Origin: Deltaproteobacteria bacterium
GTDB lineage: Bacteria > Desulfobacterota > Desulfobulbia > Desulfobulbales > Desulfurivibrionaceae
DNA length: 64,000 bases
Reading direction: 5' to 3'
Assembly: GCA_021802775.1 (NCBI GenBank)
Contig: JAJZRJ010000003.1
Location: 1 to 64,000 of the forward strand
The notes beneath the pieces were generated by a model that was not told where the DNA came from, made no database searches, and worked only from the letters and a program-made list of their open reading frames with translations. Shown here one piece after another: positions 1 through 7,720 of this stretch (within the stretch, counting starts at the first letter, position 1; every line of letters starts with the position of its first letter). Both the position numbers and the translations under genes were made by a program.

Positions 1-11
1 ATTGTGAGTGT

Positions 12-113
12 GATAGCCGGGTCCTGTGCAACAGAGGCTCGCAAACCCCGCCAGGTCCGGAAGGAAGCAACGGTAGCGGGATTCTCTGTGTGCCGCAGGG
101 GTGCCTGGCTATC
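12..113 (+). ncRNA. ffs: 4.5S signal recognition particle RNA (small bacterial type)
   Basis: The RNA binds Ffh and FtsY for co-translational membrane targeting. The conserved apical domain around GGTCCGGAAGGAAGCAACGG is visible at about 53-72. The ends close as a hairpin, GATAGCC at 12-18 pairing with GGCTATC at 107-113. A T-run at 115-120 directly after the stem looks like the terminator. The gene sits just upstream of dnaX, a frequent arrangement in bacteria. The exact ends are inferred from pairing. Confidence 0.93.
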
Positions 114-177
114 CTTTTTTGAAGATCTCGGCCGCCGGATGATCCGCCGGCATGACCAGGCCGTCTCCTTTTAGATC

Positions 178-1887
178 ATGTCCTACCTTGTCCTAGCGCG
201 AAAATGGCGGCCCCAGACCTTTGACGAGGTGGTGGGCCAGCAGCCGGTGGTGCGCACCCTGCGGAACGCCCTGCGTCTGAATCGGGTCGCCCATGCCATG
301 CTCTTTTCCGGGGTGCGCGGTACCGGCAAGACCACCTTGGCGCGGCTGATGGCCAAGGCGATCAACTGCCAGGAGGGCGCACCGGAGACCCCCTGCAACC
401 AGTGCGAATCCTGCCGGGAGATCACCGGGGGCCGCGCCATCGACCTGCACGAGATCGACGGCGCCAGCAATCGCGGCATCCAGGAGATCCGGGAACTCAA
501 GGAAAACATCCGGTTCCTGCCCACCAAGTCCAAGTACAAGATCATCATCATCGACGAAGTCCACATGCTCACGGTGGAGGCCTTCAATGCCCTGCTGAAG
601 ACCCTGGAAGAGCCGCCGGCCCATGTCTACTTCATGTTCGCCACCACCGAGCTGCACAAGATTCCCACCACCATCCTCTCCCGCTGCCAGCGCTATGAAC
701 TGAAACGGGTCGCCTTTGCCGAGCTGTTCGCCTTTTTCAAGAAGATTTCGGCCGCCGAGGAGGTGGCCATCGACGATCAGGCCCTGGAGATGATCGCCCG
801 CGAGGCCGAGGGCAGTGTCCGCGACGGCCTGAGCCTGCTCGACCAGATCTTTTCCTTTGGCGGCGACCGGATCACCTTGGCGGAGGTGACCCAGGTGCTG
901 GGGCTCGTGGACCGCACCGTCTTCGAACGCCTGGCCCGGGCGCTGCTCGCCGGCGATCTGGCCGCCAGCCTGACGCTTTTTGATCAGAGCTACACCGCCG
1001 GCATCGATCTGAAGCGTTTTGCCAGTGACCTGCTCCACTATTTCCGCGCCCTGGCCATCGTGCGGGCAGTGAAGGAGCCGGGGCCGCTCCTCGATTTGTC
1101 GGACCGGGAACTTGCCACCCTGACGGAGATTGCTTCCGGCCACAGCGCCGAGACCCTGTTCCAGTATTTCAATCTGCTGGTCAAGGGCATCGAAGAGCTG
1201 CAATACTCCTCGCGGCCGCGCTTGACCATGGAGATGGCCATGGTCAAGGCAGTGCAGGCGGGCCAGGTGGTGCCGGCCGGCGAACTCTTGAGCCGGCTCG
1301 ATAATCTGTTGCAGGGGGTGCCGCTGCCGGCCAAGGCCTATGTCCCGCCCTCGGTTGCGGCCGCACCGTCGCTCCGGGAGCCGGAATCCGTTCCGTTTGC
1401 AGCCGCCCCGGTGGCGCAAAAAAAAACTGAAGTTGCCAGCCCGGTAGAGTCGCCGGCGCCAGGGGCGGCCGCAGTCGTGGCTGCGCCTCCTGCCGCACCA
1501 TCCCGCGATATCCGCCGTCACTGGGATGAATTCCTGCGTTATGTCAAGGAGCGCAAACTGTGGATGGCCCAGATGCTGGGTCTGGCCGACGGGGTGCGGG
1601 AAGAAGGCGCGGAGCTGTGCATCAAGTTCGGCGATGCTGCCGACTGCAAGATGTTGCAGGAGTCCGAAAACCTGAAGCTGCTAAGCGAGCTTGCCCAGAA
1701 CTTTTTCCAGAAGACGCTGGTGATCAAAATCCAGAGCCGCGGCGGTATCGCGGTCGAGAAGGCGGGCGACGAGGCGACGCCGCAGGAAGAACGGCGCGCG
1801 CTGGGAGGCGACCCTCTGGTGCAGATGGTTGCCGAGGTTTTCGGCGGCCAGGTGACCGGTGTCCGCACCGGGGCCAAGAGCCGGTGA
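178..1887 (+). CDS. dnaX: DNA polymerase III subunits tau and gamma
   Basis: This is the clamp-loader ATPase of the replicase. The 569-residue product has a Walker A motif GVRGTGKT at residues 45-52, a zinc module with Cys64, Cys73, Cys76 and Cys79, and a Walker B motif ending DEVH at 127-130. A Pro/Ala-rich linker at about 385-425 leads to a C-terminal domain that in tau contacts the polymerase and helicase. A run of nine A residues in the linker region (codons 414-417) probably gives a shorter gamma-like product. ybaB and recR follow in the usual order. Confidence 0.97.
   Translation: MSYLVLARKWRPQTFDEVVGQQPVVRTLRNALRLNRVAHAMLFSGVRGTGKTTLARLMAKAINCQEGAPETPCNQCESCREITGGRAIDLHEIDGASNRGIQEIRELKENIRFLPTKSKYKIIIIDEVHMLTVEAFNALLKTLEEPPAHVYFMFATTELHKIPTTILSRCQRYELKRVAFAELFAFFKKISAAEEVAIDDQALEMIAREAEGSVRDGLSLLDQIFSFGGDRITLAEVTQVLGLVDRTVFERLARALLAGDLAASLTLFDQSYTAGIDLKRFASDLLHYFRALAIVRAVKEPGPLLDLSDRELATLTEIASGHSAETLFQYFNLLVKGIEELQYSSRPRLTMEMAMVKAVQAGQVVPAGELLSRLDNLLQGVPLPAKAYVPPSVAAAPSLREPESVPFAAAPVAQKKTEVASPVESPAPGAAAVVAAPPAAPSRDIRRHWDEFLRYVKERKLWMAQMLGLADGVREEGAELCIKFGDAADCKMLQESENLKLLSELAQNFFQKTLVIKIQSRGGIAVEKAGDEATPQEERRALGGDPLVQMVAEVFGGQVTGVRTGAKSR
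1418..1430 (+). promoter_or_regulatory. dnaX A9 slippage/frameshift site with immediate alternate stop
   Basis: Nine consecutive A at 1418-1426 are read in frame as CAA AAA AAA ACT. A -1 ribosomal slip, or one extra A in the mRNA, gives AAC then TGA (1428-1430), so a 417-residue product. A +1 slip also stops within a few codons (TAG at about 1444). Known dnaX genes make gamma by ribosomal frameshifting (E. coli) or A9 transcript slippage (Thermus). Product size and codon position here match that arrangement. Which mechanism operates is not visible. Confidence 0.7.
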
Positions 1888-1904
1888 AAAAATGAAAAAT
1901 GAAA

Positions 1905-1984
1905 AATTAAGAATGAAGAATGAATAAACAACGCAACGTATCCCCCTCATTCCATTCTTCATTTTTAATTCTTCATTCTTAATT
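1905..1984. repeat. AT-rich inverted repeat between dnaX and ybaB
   Basis: A perfect 17-bp inverted repeat pairs 1905-1921 with 1968-1984, inside an AT-rich 121-bp gap built from GAATGAAGAAT-like units. It differs sharply in composition from the GC-rich genes around it and may be a dispersed intergenic repeat or an RNA hairpin in the dnaX-ybaB message. No T-run follows, so it is not a standard terminator. Confidence 0.7.
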
Positions 1985-2008
1985 CGTTAGTTAACGCGGA
2001 GTAATCCC

Positions 2009-2317
2009 ATGAACATGAATCAACTCATACAGCAGGCGCAGCAGTTCCAGCAGAAGCTGGCCCAGATGCAGGGCGAACTCGCCGGCCGCACCGCCTCCTC
2101 CTCGGTGGGGGGCGGCATGGTGCAGGCCACGGTCAACGGCCGCCATGAGCTGGTGAGCCTGGTCATCGACAAAGAGGCGATCAACCCCAACGATCCGGCC
2201 ATGTTGCAGGACCTCATCGTGGCGGCGGTGAACGACGCCATGAAAAAGGCCGAGGCAATGATCCAGGCCGAGATGGGCAAGCTCACCGGCGGCATGAAGA
2301 TTCCCGGAATTTTCTAG
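2009..2317 (+). CDS. ybaB: nucleoid-associated protein, YbaB/EbfC family
   Basis: A 102-residue small DNA-binding protein encoded between dnaX and recR, its standard place. The sequence starts MNMNQLIQQAQQFQQKLAQM, a long amphipathic helix, then a Gly/Ser-rich turn (GGGMVQATVNG) and the conserved VSLVIDKEAINP segment. It ends with a helix and a Gly-rich tail. GGAGT lies upstream of the ATG at 2009. Family members form dimers that bind DNA; the physiological role is not settled. Confidence 0.95.
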   Translation: MNMNQLIQQAQQFQQKLAQMQGELAGRTASSSVGGGMVQATVNGRHELVSLVIDKEAINPNDPAMLQDLIVAAVNDAMKKAEAMIQAEMGKLTGGMKIPGIF

Positions 2318-2326
2318 AGGTTCTCC

Positions 2327-2944
2327 ATGTCCGTGGTGCCGCAGCCCTTAGCCCGGCTCATCGCCGACCTCAACCGCCTGCCCGGTATCGGCAAGAAGAC
2401 CGCGACCCGTTTGGCCCTCCACCTTCTGCGGCGGCCGGCCACCGAGGCGCAGAATCTGGCCCGCGATCTCGTCGAACTGCATAAGCTCATCACCCTCTGC
2501 GCCAACTGCTTTGCCTTTTCCGAGACCGATCCCTGCGCCATCTGTCAGGATCCGGCCCGCGACAGCGCCATGATCTGTGTGGTGGAGGAGCCGGACGATC
2601 TCATGGCCATCGAAAAAACCAGCGCCTACAAGGGAACCTACCATATTTTGCACGGGGTGCTGGCGCCCATGGACGGCATCGGCCCGGAGGAACTCAAGGT
2701 GGATGCCCTGGTCAACCGGGTCAACCGGCAGCAGGTGCGCGAGGTGCTCATCGCCACCAGTTCCACCGTGCCGGGCGAGGCCACCGCCGCCTATCTCATC
2801 AAGCTTCTCCAGGAGCGGGCCAAGGCGAGGGTGACCCGCCTGGCCTACGGGATTCCCATGGGCATGGACATCAAGCATGCCGACGAGCTGACTCTGGTCC
2901 ATGCCATCGAGGCGCGGCAAGAAACGAGCCGGGCCGGCCGATAA
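2327..2944 (+). CDS. recR: recombination protein RecR
   Basis: RecR works with RecF/RecO to load RecA on gapped DNA. The 205-residue product has an N-terminal helix-hairpin-helix (LPGIGKKTATRLA, 18-30), a four-cysteine zinc module at Cys58, Cys61, Cys70 and Cys73, and a Toprim segment beginning VVEEPDD (85-91). The C-terminus ends LARDLV-type features followed by IPMG(M)DIKHADELTL, typical of the family. It starts 9 bp after ybaB, so the two are surely co-transcribed. Confidence 0.97.
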   Translation: MSVVPQPLARLIADLNRLPGIGKKTATRLALHLLRRPATEAQNLARDLVELHKLITLCANCFAFSETDPCAICQDPARDSAMICVVEEPDDLMAIEKTSAYKGTYHILHGVLAPMDGIGPEELKVDALVNRVNRQQVREVLIATSSTVPGEATAAYLIKLLQERAKARVTRLAYGIPMGMDIKHADELTLVHAIEARQETSRAGR

Positions 2945-2991
2945 GGTGATGGCGGCCAGCCAGGGGATGGCTGCGTTGGCCGCTTTTCTCC

Positions 2992-3020
2992 TTGACACTC
3001 TACCGGTTTATTGGTAATTG
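2992..3020 (+). promoter_or_regulatory. probable sigma70 promoter for tRNA-Val
   Basis: A consensus -35 TTGACA at 2992-2997 is followed after 17 bp by TAATTG at 3015-3020, a weak -10. It lies about 60 bp before the tRNA and after the recR stop. The perfect -35 is the main support. Confidence 0.5.
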
Positions 3021-3077
3021 GTTGCCGGTTAGGGCGCCGCTGTGAAGGCGAGTGACGGTGCCCCGTTTTTGACAGAT

Positions 3078-3154
3078 AGGCGCGTAGCTCAGTTGGTTAG
3101 AGCGCTTGCTCGACACGCAAGAGGTCGACGGTTCGAATCCGCCCGTGCCTACCA
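3078..3154 (+). tRNA. tRNA-Val (anticodon GAC), atypical anticodon loop
   Basis: The cloverleaf is readable: acceptor stem AGGCGCG/CGTGCCT, D arm GCTC...GAGC, anticodon stem CTTGC/GCAAG, T loop TTCGAAT and encoded CCA at 3152-3154. The seven-base loop is TCGACAC, placing GAC (Val) at 34-36. Two oddities stand out: position 33 is C instead of the near-universal U, and the T stem GACGG/CCGCC contains an A-C mismatch. Either a functional variant or a degenerating gene. Confidence 0.8.
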
Positions 3155-3166
3155 TTCTGACAATAA

Positions 3167-3197
3167 AGGCTTCGCAGGGCGAGCCCTGGCGAAGCCT
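3167..3197 (+). terminator. strong hairpin between tRNA-Val and thrS
   Basis: AGGCTTCGC (3167-3175) pairs with GCGAAGCCT (3189-3197), and an inner stem AGGGC/GCCCT (3176-3180/3183-3187) closes a GA turn. The stem is long and GC-rich, but no T-run follows (CGTTATT). It could stop transcription from the tRNA weakly, define the tRNA 3' processing end, or act in the thrS leader. Confidence 0.5.
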
Positions 3198-3268
3198 CGT
3201 TATTCGGGCAGATTGACGGTGTCAATGTGCTTGTTTTATTTTAGGGCCGCTTGACGCGGTAAGGTGCG

Positions 3269-5209
3269 ATGGCAACGATAGCCGTGACCCTCACAGGGGG
3301 CGAAGCCAAACAAGTTCCGGCCGGAATCACCGCGGCGGCGGCGCTCAAAGAGCTCCTCTCCAACAAGGAGCGCAAGCAGACGCTGGCCGTGCGGGTACAG
3401 GGCGAGTTGCGCGATCTGGCGACCGTGCTTACCGCCGACTGCGCGCTCGAACCGGTGACGGCGGAAAGCCCGGAAGGGCTCACGATTCTGCGCCACAGCG
3501 CCGCCCACATCATGGCCGAGGCGGTACTTGATCTCTTTGGCCAGGAGGTCCAGGTGGCCATCGGCCCGGCGATCGACGACGGCTTCTACTACGACTTCGA
3601 CCGGGCAGTTGCCTTCACCCCGGAGGATTTCGAGAAGATCGAGCAGCGGATGGCCGCAATCGTGGCCGCCAATGCCCCCTTTGTCCGCAAGGGGATGACC
3701 AGGGCCGAGGCCATCGCCCTTTTCGAGGCCAAAGGCCAGAAGTATAAGGTCGAATTGCTCCAGGAGATCGAGGCCGAGACCGTGTCGGTTTACGAGCAGG
3801 GCGGCTTTGTCGATCTCTGCCGCGGGCCGCATCTGCCCAATACCGGCTGGCTCAAGGCCTTCAAGATTGTCAAATTGGCCGGCGCCTATTGGCGCGGCGA
3901 CGAAAAGCGGCAGATGCTCCAGCGCCTCTATGGCACCGCGTTCTTTGACAGCAAGGCCCTCAAGGCCTACCTCAATCAGCTGGAAGAGGCCAAGAAGCGC
4001 GACCACCGCAAGCTCGGCAAGGAACTGGGGCTCTTCACCATCCAGGACCAGATCGGGCCCGGGCTCATCCTCTGGCAGCCCAAGGGCGCGCTCATGCGGC
4101 GGGTGATCGAGGACTACTGGCGGGAGGAGCATTACCGCAACGGCTACGAACTGCTCTATACCCCGCACATCGCCCGGCGCGACCTGTGGAAGACCAGTGG
4201 TCACCTTGATTTTTACGGGGAGAACATGTTCTCCGCCATGGATATCGAAGAGGTGCAGTATCAGCTCAAACCGATGAACTGCCCCTTCCATATCGCCATC
4301 TACAAGTCGGACAAGCGGAGCTACCGCCAGTTCCCCCTGCGCTGGTGCGAACTGGGCACGGTGTACCGCTTCGAGAAGACCGGCGCGCTCCATGGCCTCA
4401 TGCGGGTGCGCGGCTTCACCCAGGACGATGCCCATATCTTCTGCCGGCCGGACCAGCTCGAAGAGGAGATATTCCACATCCTCGACCTCAATCTCCACAT
4501 CCTGCGGACCTTCGGCTTCGAGCGGTACGACATCTACCTCTCCACCCGGCCGGAGAAGTACGTGGGCAGCGATGAGCACTGGGAGCAGGCGACCAGCGCC
4601 CTCAAGATGGCGCTGGAGAAAAAGGGGCTCAATTATCAGTTCGATCCGGGCGAGGGTGTTTTCTACGGCCCGAAGATCGACATCAAGATCAAGGACATGC
4701 TGAATCGCGCCTGGCAGTGCTCCACCATCCAGGTGGATTTCAACCTGCCGGAGCGTTTTGCCATCACCTACACCGGTGAAGACGGCAAGGAACATCAGCC
4801 GATCATGATCCACCGGGCCTTGATGGGCTCCCTGGAGCGCTTCTTCGGCGTGCTCATCGAGCATTACGCCGGAGCCTTCCCGGTCTGGCTGGCGCCGGTG
4901 CAGGCGCGCATTTTGAACATCACCGACGCCCAGCTCGGCTATGTGGAGGAGCTCTTCCAGGAGCTGCGCCGCGCCGGGGTGCGGGTCGAGAAGGATACGC
5001 GCAACGAGAAGCTCAACTACAAGATTCGCGAGGCGCAGGTTCAGAAGGTCCCGTACATGCTGGTGGTGGGCGATAAGGAAGTGGCAGAGCGCCAGGTGAC
5101 CGTGCGGCTTCGCGACGGGCAGAACCTGCCGGCCATGTCGGCGGCGGATTTTGTCGCCCTGGTGGCGAAAGAGACCGCCGAACACCGGAAGCCGTATCCT
5201 GCCGCATAA
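3269..5209 (+). CDS. thrS: threonyl-tRNA synthetase
   Basis: A class II synthetase charging tRNA-Thr; 646 residues, normal for the family. An N-terminal TGS-like domain is followed by the editing domain with HSAAHIMAEAV (HxxxH) near 72 and the later CRGPH segment. The catalytic core contains MNCPFH near 339, RWCELGTVYRFE, RGFTQDDAHIF and motif 3 HRALMGSLERFFG. The anticodon-binding domain starts near PVWLAPVQA. It heads the translation cluster; infC follows after 84 bp, as in many bacteria. Confidence 0.98.
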   Translation: MATIAVTLTGGEAKQVPAGITAAAALKELLSNKERKQTLAVRVQGELRDLATVLTADCALEPVTAESPEGLTILRHSAAHIMAEAVLDLFGQEVQVAIGPAIDDGFYYDFDRAVAFTPEDFEKIEQRMAAIVAANAPFVRKGMTRAEAIALFEAKGQKYKVELLQEIEAETVSVYEQGGFVDLCRGPHLPNTGWLKAFKIVKLAGAYWRGDEKRQMLQRLYGTAFFDSKALKAYLNQLEEAKKRDHRKLGKELGLFTIQDQIGPGLILWQPKGALMRRVIEDYWREEHYRNGYELLYTPHIARRDLWKTSGHLDFYGENMFSAMDIEEVQYQLKPMNCPFHIAIYKSDKRSYRQFPLRWCELGTVYRFEKTGALHGLMRVRGFTQDDAHIFCRPDQLEEEIFHILDLNLHILRTFGFERYDIYLSTRPEKYVGSDEHWEQATSALKMALEKKGLNYQFDPGEGVFYGPKIDIKIKDMLNRAWQCSTIQVDFNLPERFAITYTGEDGKEHQPIMIHRALMGSLERFFGVLIEHYAGAFPVWLAPVQARILNITDAQLGYVEELFQELRRAGVRVEKDTRNEKLNYKIREAQVQKVPYMLVVGDKEVAERQVTVRLRDGQNLPAMSAADFVALVAKETAEHRKPYPAA

Positions 5210-5279
5210 ATACGAGAAGGTTGGCGAAAACGTTTTCGGGTGGTATGTTGCCCGATGCGGTAGCGGAGATTCACTCAAC

Positions 5280-5296
5280 GAAGGAGGCACCCTATC
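5280..5296 (+). promoter_or_regulatory. infC ribosome binding site with ATC start codon
   Basis: GAAGGAGG at 5280-5287 lies 6 bases before ATC at 5294. The frame is open upstream only to a TAG at 5261, and no ATG, GTG or TTG occurs between them. The next usable start, GTG at 5330, would remove 12 residues and has no Shine-Dalgarno. Rare AUU/AUC starts are known for IF3 genes and make IF3 repress its own translation. Confidence 0.8.
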
Positions 5297-5830
5297 AAAC
5301 CCCAGAAGAAGGCCCCGGCCGGGAAAGAGGTCCGGGCGCGGGTAAACGGTCAGATCAGCGGCGAGGTGCGGCTCATTGACGAAGAGGGTCAGCAGGCTGG
5401 AGTAGTTCCAGCGGCCGTGGCCTTGGCCAAGGCCCAACAGGCCGGTCTCGATCTGGTTGAGGTGTCGCCCACGGCAGTTCCTCCGGTATGTCGGATCATG
5501 GATTACGGCAAGTACCGGTATGAATTGAGCAAAAAGCAGCAGGAAGCCAAGAAGAAGCAGACCGTCGTCGAGATCAAGGAGATCAAGCTGCGGCCCAAGA
5601 CCGAGAAACACGATCTCGACTTCAAGGTCAGGAATATCCGGAAGTTCCTGCAGCAGAAGAACAAGGTGAAGGTGACCCTGCGGTTCCGCGGCCGGGAGAT
5701 TGTCTACGCCGACACCCTGGGCATCGAGGTGCTGAACAAGATCATCGAGGAACTGGCCGAGGAGGGCGTGGTCTTGCAGACCCCCAAGATCGAGGGGCGG
5801 CAGATGTCCATGTTCCTGGGGCCGAAGTAA
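5294..5830 (+). CDS. infC: translation initiation factor IF-3
   Basis: IF-3 binds the 30S subunit, blocks premature 50S joining and proofreads start-codon choice. From the ATC at 5294 the protein is 178 residues, full family length; a GTG start at 5366 would cut into the conserved RVNGQISGEVRLIDEEG region. The N-domain carries VCRIMDYGKYRYELSKK, then a basic linker KKKQTVVEIKEIKLRPK, and the C-domain contains DLDFKVRNIRKFL and VTLRFRGREI. rpmI and rplT follow in the conserved order. Autoregulation through the rare start codon is inferred from the family. Confidence 0.95.
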   Translation: MKPQKKAPAGKEVRARVNGQISGEVRLIDEEGQQAGVVPAAVALAKAQQAGLDLVEVSPTAVPPVCRIMDYGKYRYELSKKQQEAKKKQTVVEIKEIKLRPKTEKHDLDFKVRNIRKFLQQKNKVKVTLRFRGREIVYADTLGIEVLNKIIEELAEEGVVLQTPKIEGRQMSMFLGPK

Positions 5831-5919
5831 TAAGGCACGCGCAGCAAGAACAAAGTATCGGGGCGACACGGGGCGGGCCTTGTGTTGTCTTTCGTTTTCC
5901 AGAGTAAGGAGTGAAAGCC

Positions 5920-6117
5920 ATGCCGAAGATGAAGAGCAACAGGGGCGCCGCCAAGCGGTTCAAATGCACAGGGTCGGGCAAAATCGCCCGGAGTAAGGCC
6001 TTTACCAGCCATATTCTCACCAAGAAGAGCACCAAACGCAAACGTCAGTTGCGGCAGGGGACCACGGTCGATGCCGCCAACGTCAAGTCGCTGAAGCGCC
6101 TGCTGCCATACCTGTAA
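5920..6117 (+). CDS. rpmI: 50S ribosomal protein L35
   Basis: 65 residues starting [15 protein letters not shown], the standard L35 N-terminus. The ATG at 5920 is preceded by TAAGGAG; an in-frame GTG at 5911 would add three residues not seen in the family. Highly basic, ending KRLLPYL. Lies between infC and rplT, as expected. Confidence 0.97.
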   Translation: MPKMKSNRGAAKRFKCTGSGKIARSKAFTSHILTKKSTKRKRQLRQGTTVDAANVKSLKRLLPYL

Positions 6118-6199
6118 AGGCTGTCGCAGTACCAAAAAGAAGAAAAACACCGGGCCGGATGCATGGCCTTGGTGTCCATACGCAAGAAGGAGAAATACC

Positions 6200-6553
6200 A
6201 TGCCTAGGGTAACACGTGGTTTCAAGGCGCGCCGCCGCCGGAAAAAGATTCTCAACCTGGCCAGCGGCTATGTGGGCGGGAAGAGTCGTTTGTTCCGTAC
6301 GGCCGCCGAGGCCGTGGACCGGGCGCTGTGCTACGCGTATCGCGACCGGCGTCAGAAGAAGCGGGATTTCCGCCAGCTGTGGATTGTGCGGATCGGCGCG
6401 GCTGCCGAGGTGCATGGCCTTTCCTACAGCCGACTGATGGGCGGGCTCAAGAAGGCCAACGTGAATCTTGACCGCAAGGCGCTGGCCTACATGGCCCTGA
6501 TGGATCCGGCGGCCTTCGCGCAGGTGGTCAAGGTCGCGTCCAGCACCAATTGA
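6200..6553 (+). CDS. rplT: 50S ribosomal protein L20
   Basis: 117 residues with the basic N-terminal extension ([19 protein letters not shown]) that threads into 23S rRNA and the conserved core [18 protein letters not shown]. The start has AAGGAG 8 bp upstream. In many bacteria L20 represses this operon at the mRNA; the 82-bp gap before the gene could hold such a site but no clear mimic was recognised. Confidence 0.98.
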   Translation: MPRVTRGFKARRRRKKILNLASGYVGGKSRLFRTAAEAVDRALCYAYRDRRQKKRDFRQLWIVRIGAAAEVHGLSYSRLMGGLKKANVNLDRKALAYMALMDPAAFAQVVKVASSTN

Positions 6554-6577
6554 TCGCCCGCTGATCCGCCGTCCGCC

Positions 6578-7588
6578 ATGGAAGAGGATCTGCGTCGCCT
6601 ACACTCAGAGGCGCACGAGGCGCTTGCCGCCATCCGTGCGCCGCAGGATTTAGAGCCATTCCGCGTTAAATATCTGGGCCGCAAGGGGCGGTTCACCCTG
6701 CTCATGCGGCAGCTCGGCCAGGTTTCGGCCGAGGAGCGCCCGCGGCTGGGGAAACTCGCCAACGACCTCAAGGTCGCCCTGGATGAGGCTCTCGTCCTTA
6801 AAGAGGCGGAGTTCGGTGCCGGGGCCGCCAAGGCCGCCAGGGCCGGAGAGGATCTCACCCTGCCCGGCCGGCGCCAGCCCTTTGGCCGCCTCCATCCGGT
6901 CACACAGGTGATGAACGAGGTGTGCGCCATCTTCGAGGGGCTCGGCTTTGCCGTGGCCGAAGGGCCGGACGTCGAGACCGATTTCTACAATTTCGAGGCG
7001 CTCAATATCCCGCCCCATCATCCGGCGCGGGCCATGCACGACACCTTCTACGTCAACGACACCCTGCTGCTCCGCACCCACACCTCGCCCATGCAGGTCC
7101 GGACCATGCAGCGAGAGCGGCCGCCGCTCAGGATGATCGCGCCGGGCAAGGTCTATCGCTGCGATTCGGACATCACCCACACCCCGATGTTTCATCAGGT
7201 GGAGGGCTTTCTCGTTGACCGCAAGGTCTCCTTTGCCGACCTCAAGGGGGTGCTCGCGCTCTTTATCGGCAAGATGTTCGACCCCAAGACCGCCATCCGC
7301 TTTCGCCCCAGCTTCTTCCCCTTCACCGAGCCGAGTGCCGAGGTGGACATCGGCTGCGTGATCTGCGGCGGCAGCGGCTGCCGGGTCTGCAAGCACACCG
7401 GTTGGTTGGAAATTTTAGGCGCCGGCATGATCGACCCCGAGGTCTTCAAGAAGGTGGGTTACGATCCCGAGGAATACACCGGCTTTGCCTTTGGCCTCGG
7501 TATCGAGCGGATCGCCATGCTCAAGTTCGGCATCACCGATATCCGGCTCTTCTACGAAAACGATCTGCGTTTTCTCGCGCAGTTCTAA
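6578..7588 (+). CDS. pheS: phenylalanyl-tRNA synthetase alpha subunit
   Basis: 336 residues. An N-terminal coiled-coil arm (about 1-85) precedes the class II core: [38 protein letters not shown], the motif 2 region [20 protein letters not shown], and motif 3 [15 protein letters not shown]. The cysteines in [19 protein letters not shown] form a metal-binding knuckle seen in many PheS. It is co-transcribed with pheT. Confidence 0.98.
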   Translation: MEEDLRRLHSEAHEALAAIRAPQDLEPFRVKYLGRKGRFTLLMRQLGQVSAEERPRLGKLANDLKVALDEALVLKEAEFGAGAAKAARAGEDLTLPGRRQPFGRLHPVTQVMNEVCAIFEGLGFAVAEGPDVETDFYNFEALNIPPHHPARAMHDTFYVNDTLLLRTHTSPMQVRTMQRERPPLRMIAPGKVYRCDSDITHTPMFHQVEGFLVDRKVSFADLKGVLALFIGKMFDPKTAIRFRPSFFPFTEPSAEVDIGCVICGGSGCRVCKHTGWLEILGAGMIDPEVFKKVGYDPEEYTGFAFGLGIERIAMLKFGITDIRLFYENDLRFLAQF

Positions 7589-7711
7589 TTCCGTTTTCAA
7601 ATCAAAATGGAAACGCGAAGGCGAGCGAGCAGTGACGAGACAGTACAGTGAGTACGGCGAGGAGCGGCGCAGTGAAGCCGACAAAGTTAACGTTTGATTT
7701 GAAAATGGAAT
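7588..7711. repeat. 124-bp inverted-repeat element between pheS and pheT
   Basis: Arms at 7588-7606 and 7693-7711 are complementary at 18 of 19 positions. The interior is GA/CG-rich with repeated CAGTGA and GTACGG-like units and no credible gene. There is no clear target duplication. It resembles a dispersed palindromic element of the MITE or REPIN kind, or could fold as a long RNA hairpin separating translation of pheS and pheT. Confidence 0.6.
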
Positions 7712-7720
7712 CGACCAGGC

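Noticed and set aside
3236-5869. 877-residue open frame on the minus strand across thrS and infC
   Set aside because: It is antisense to well-supported thrS/infC; high GC content produces long open frames opposite real genes, and its composition (His/Leu/Gln/Gly-rich) is that of a shadow.
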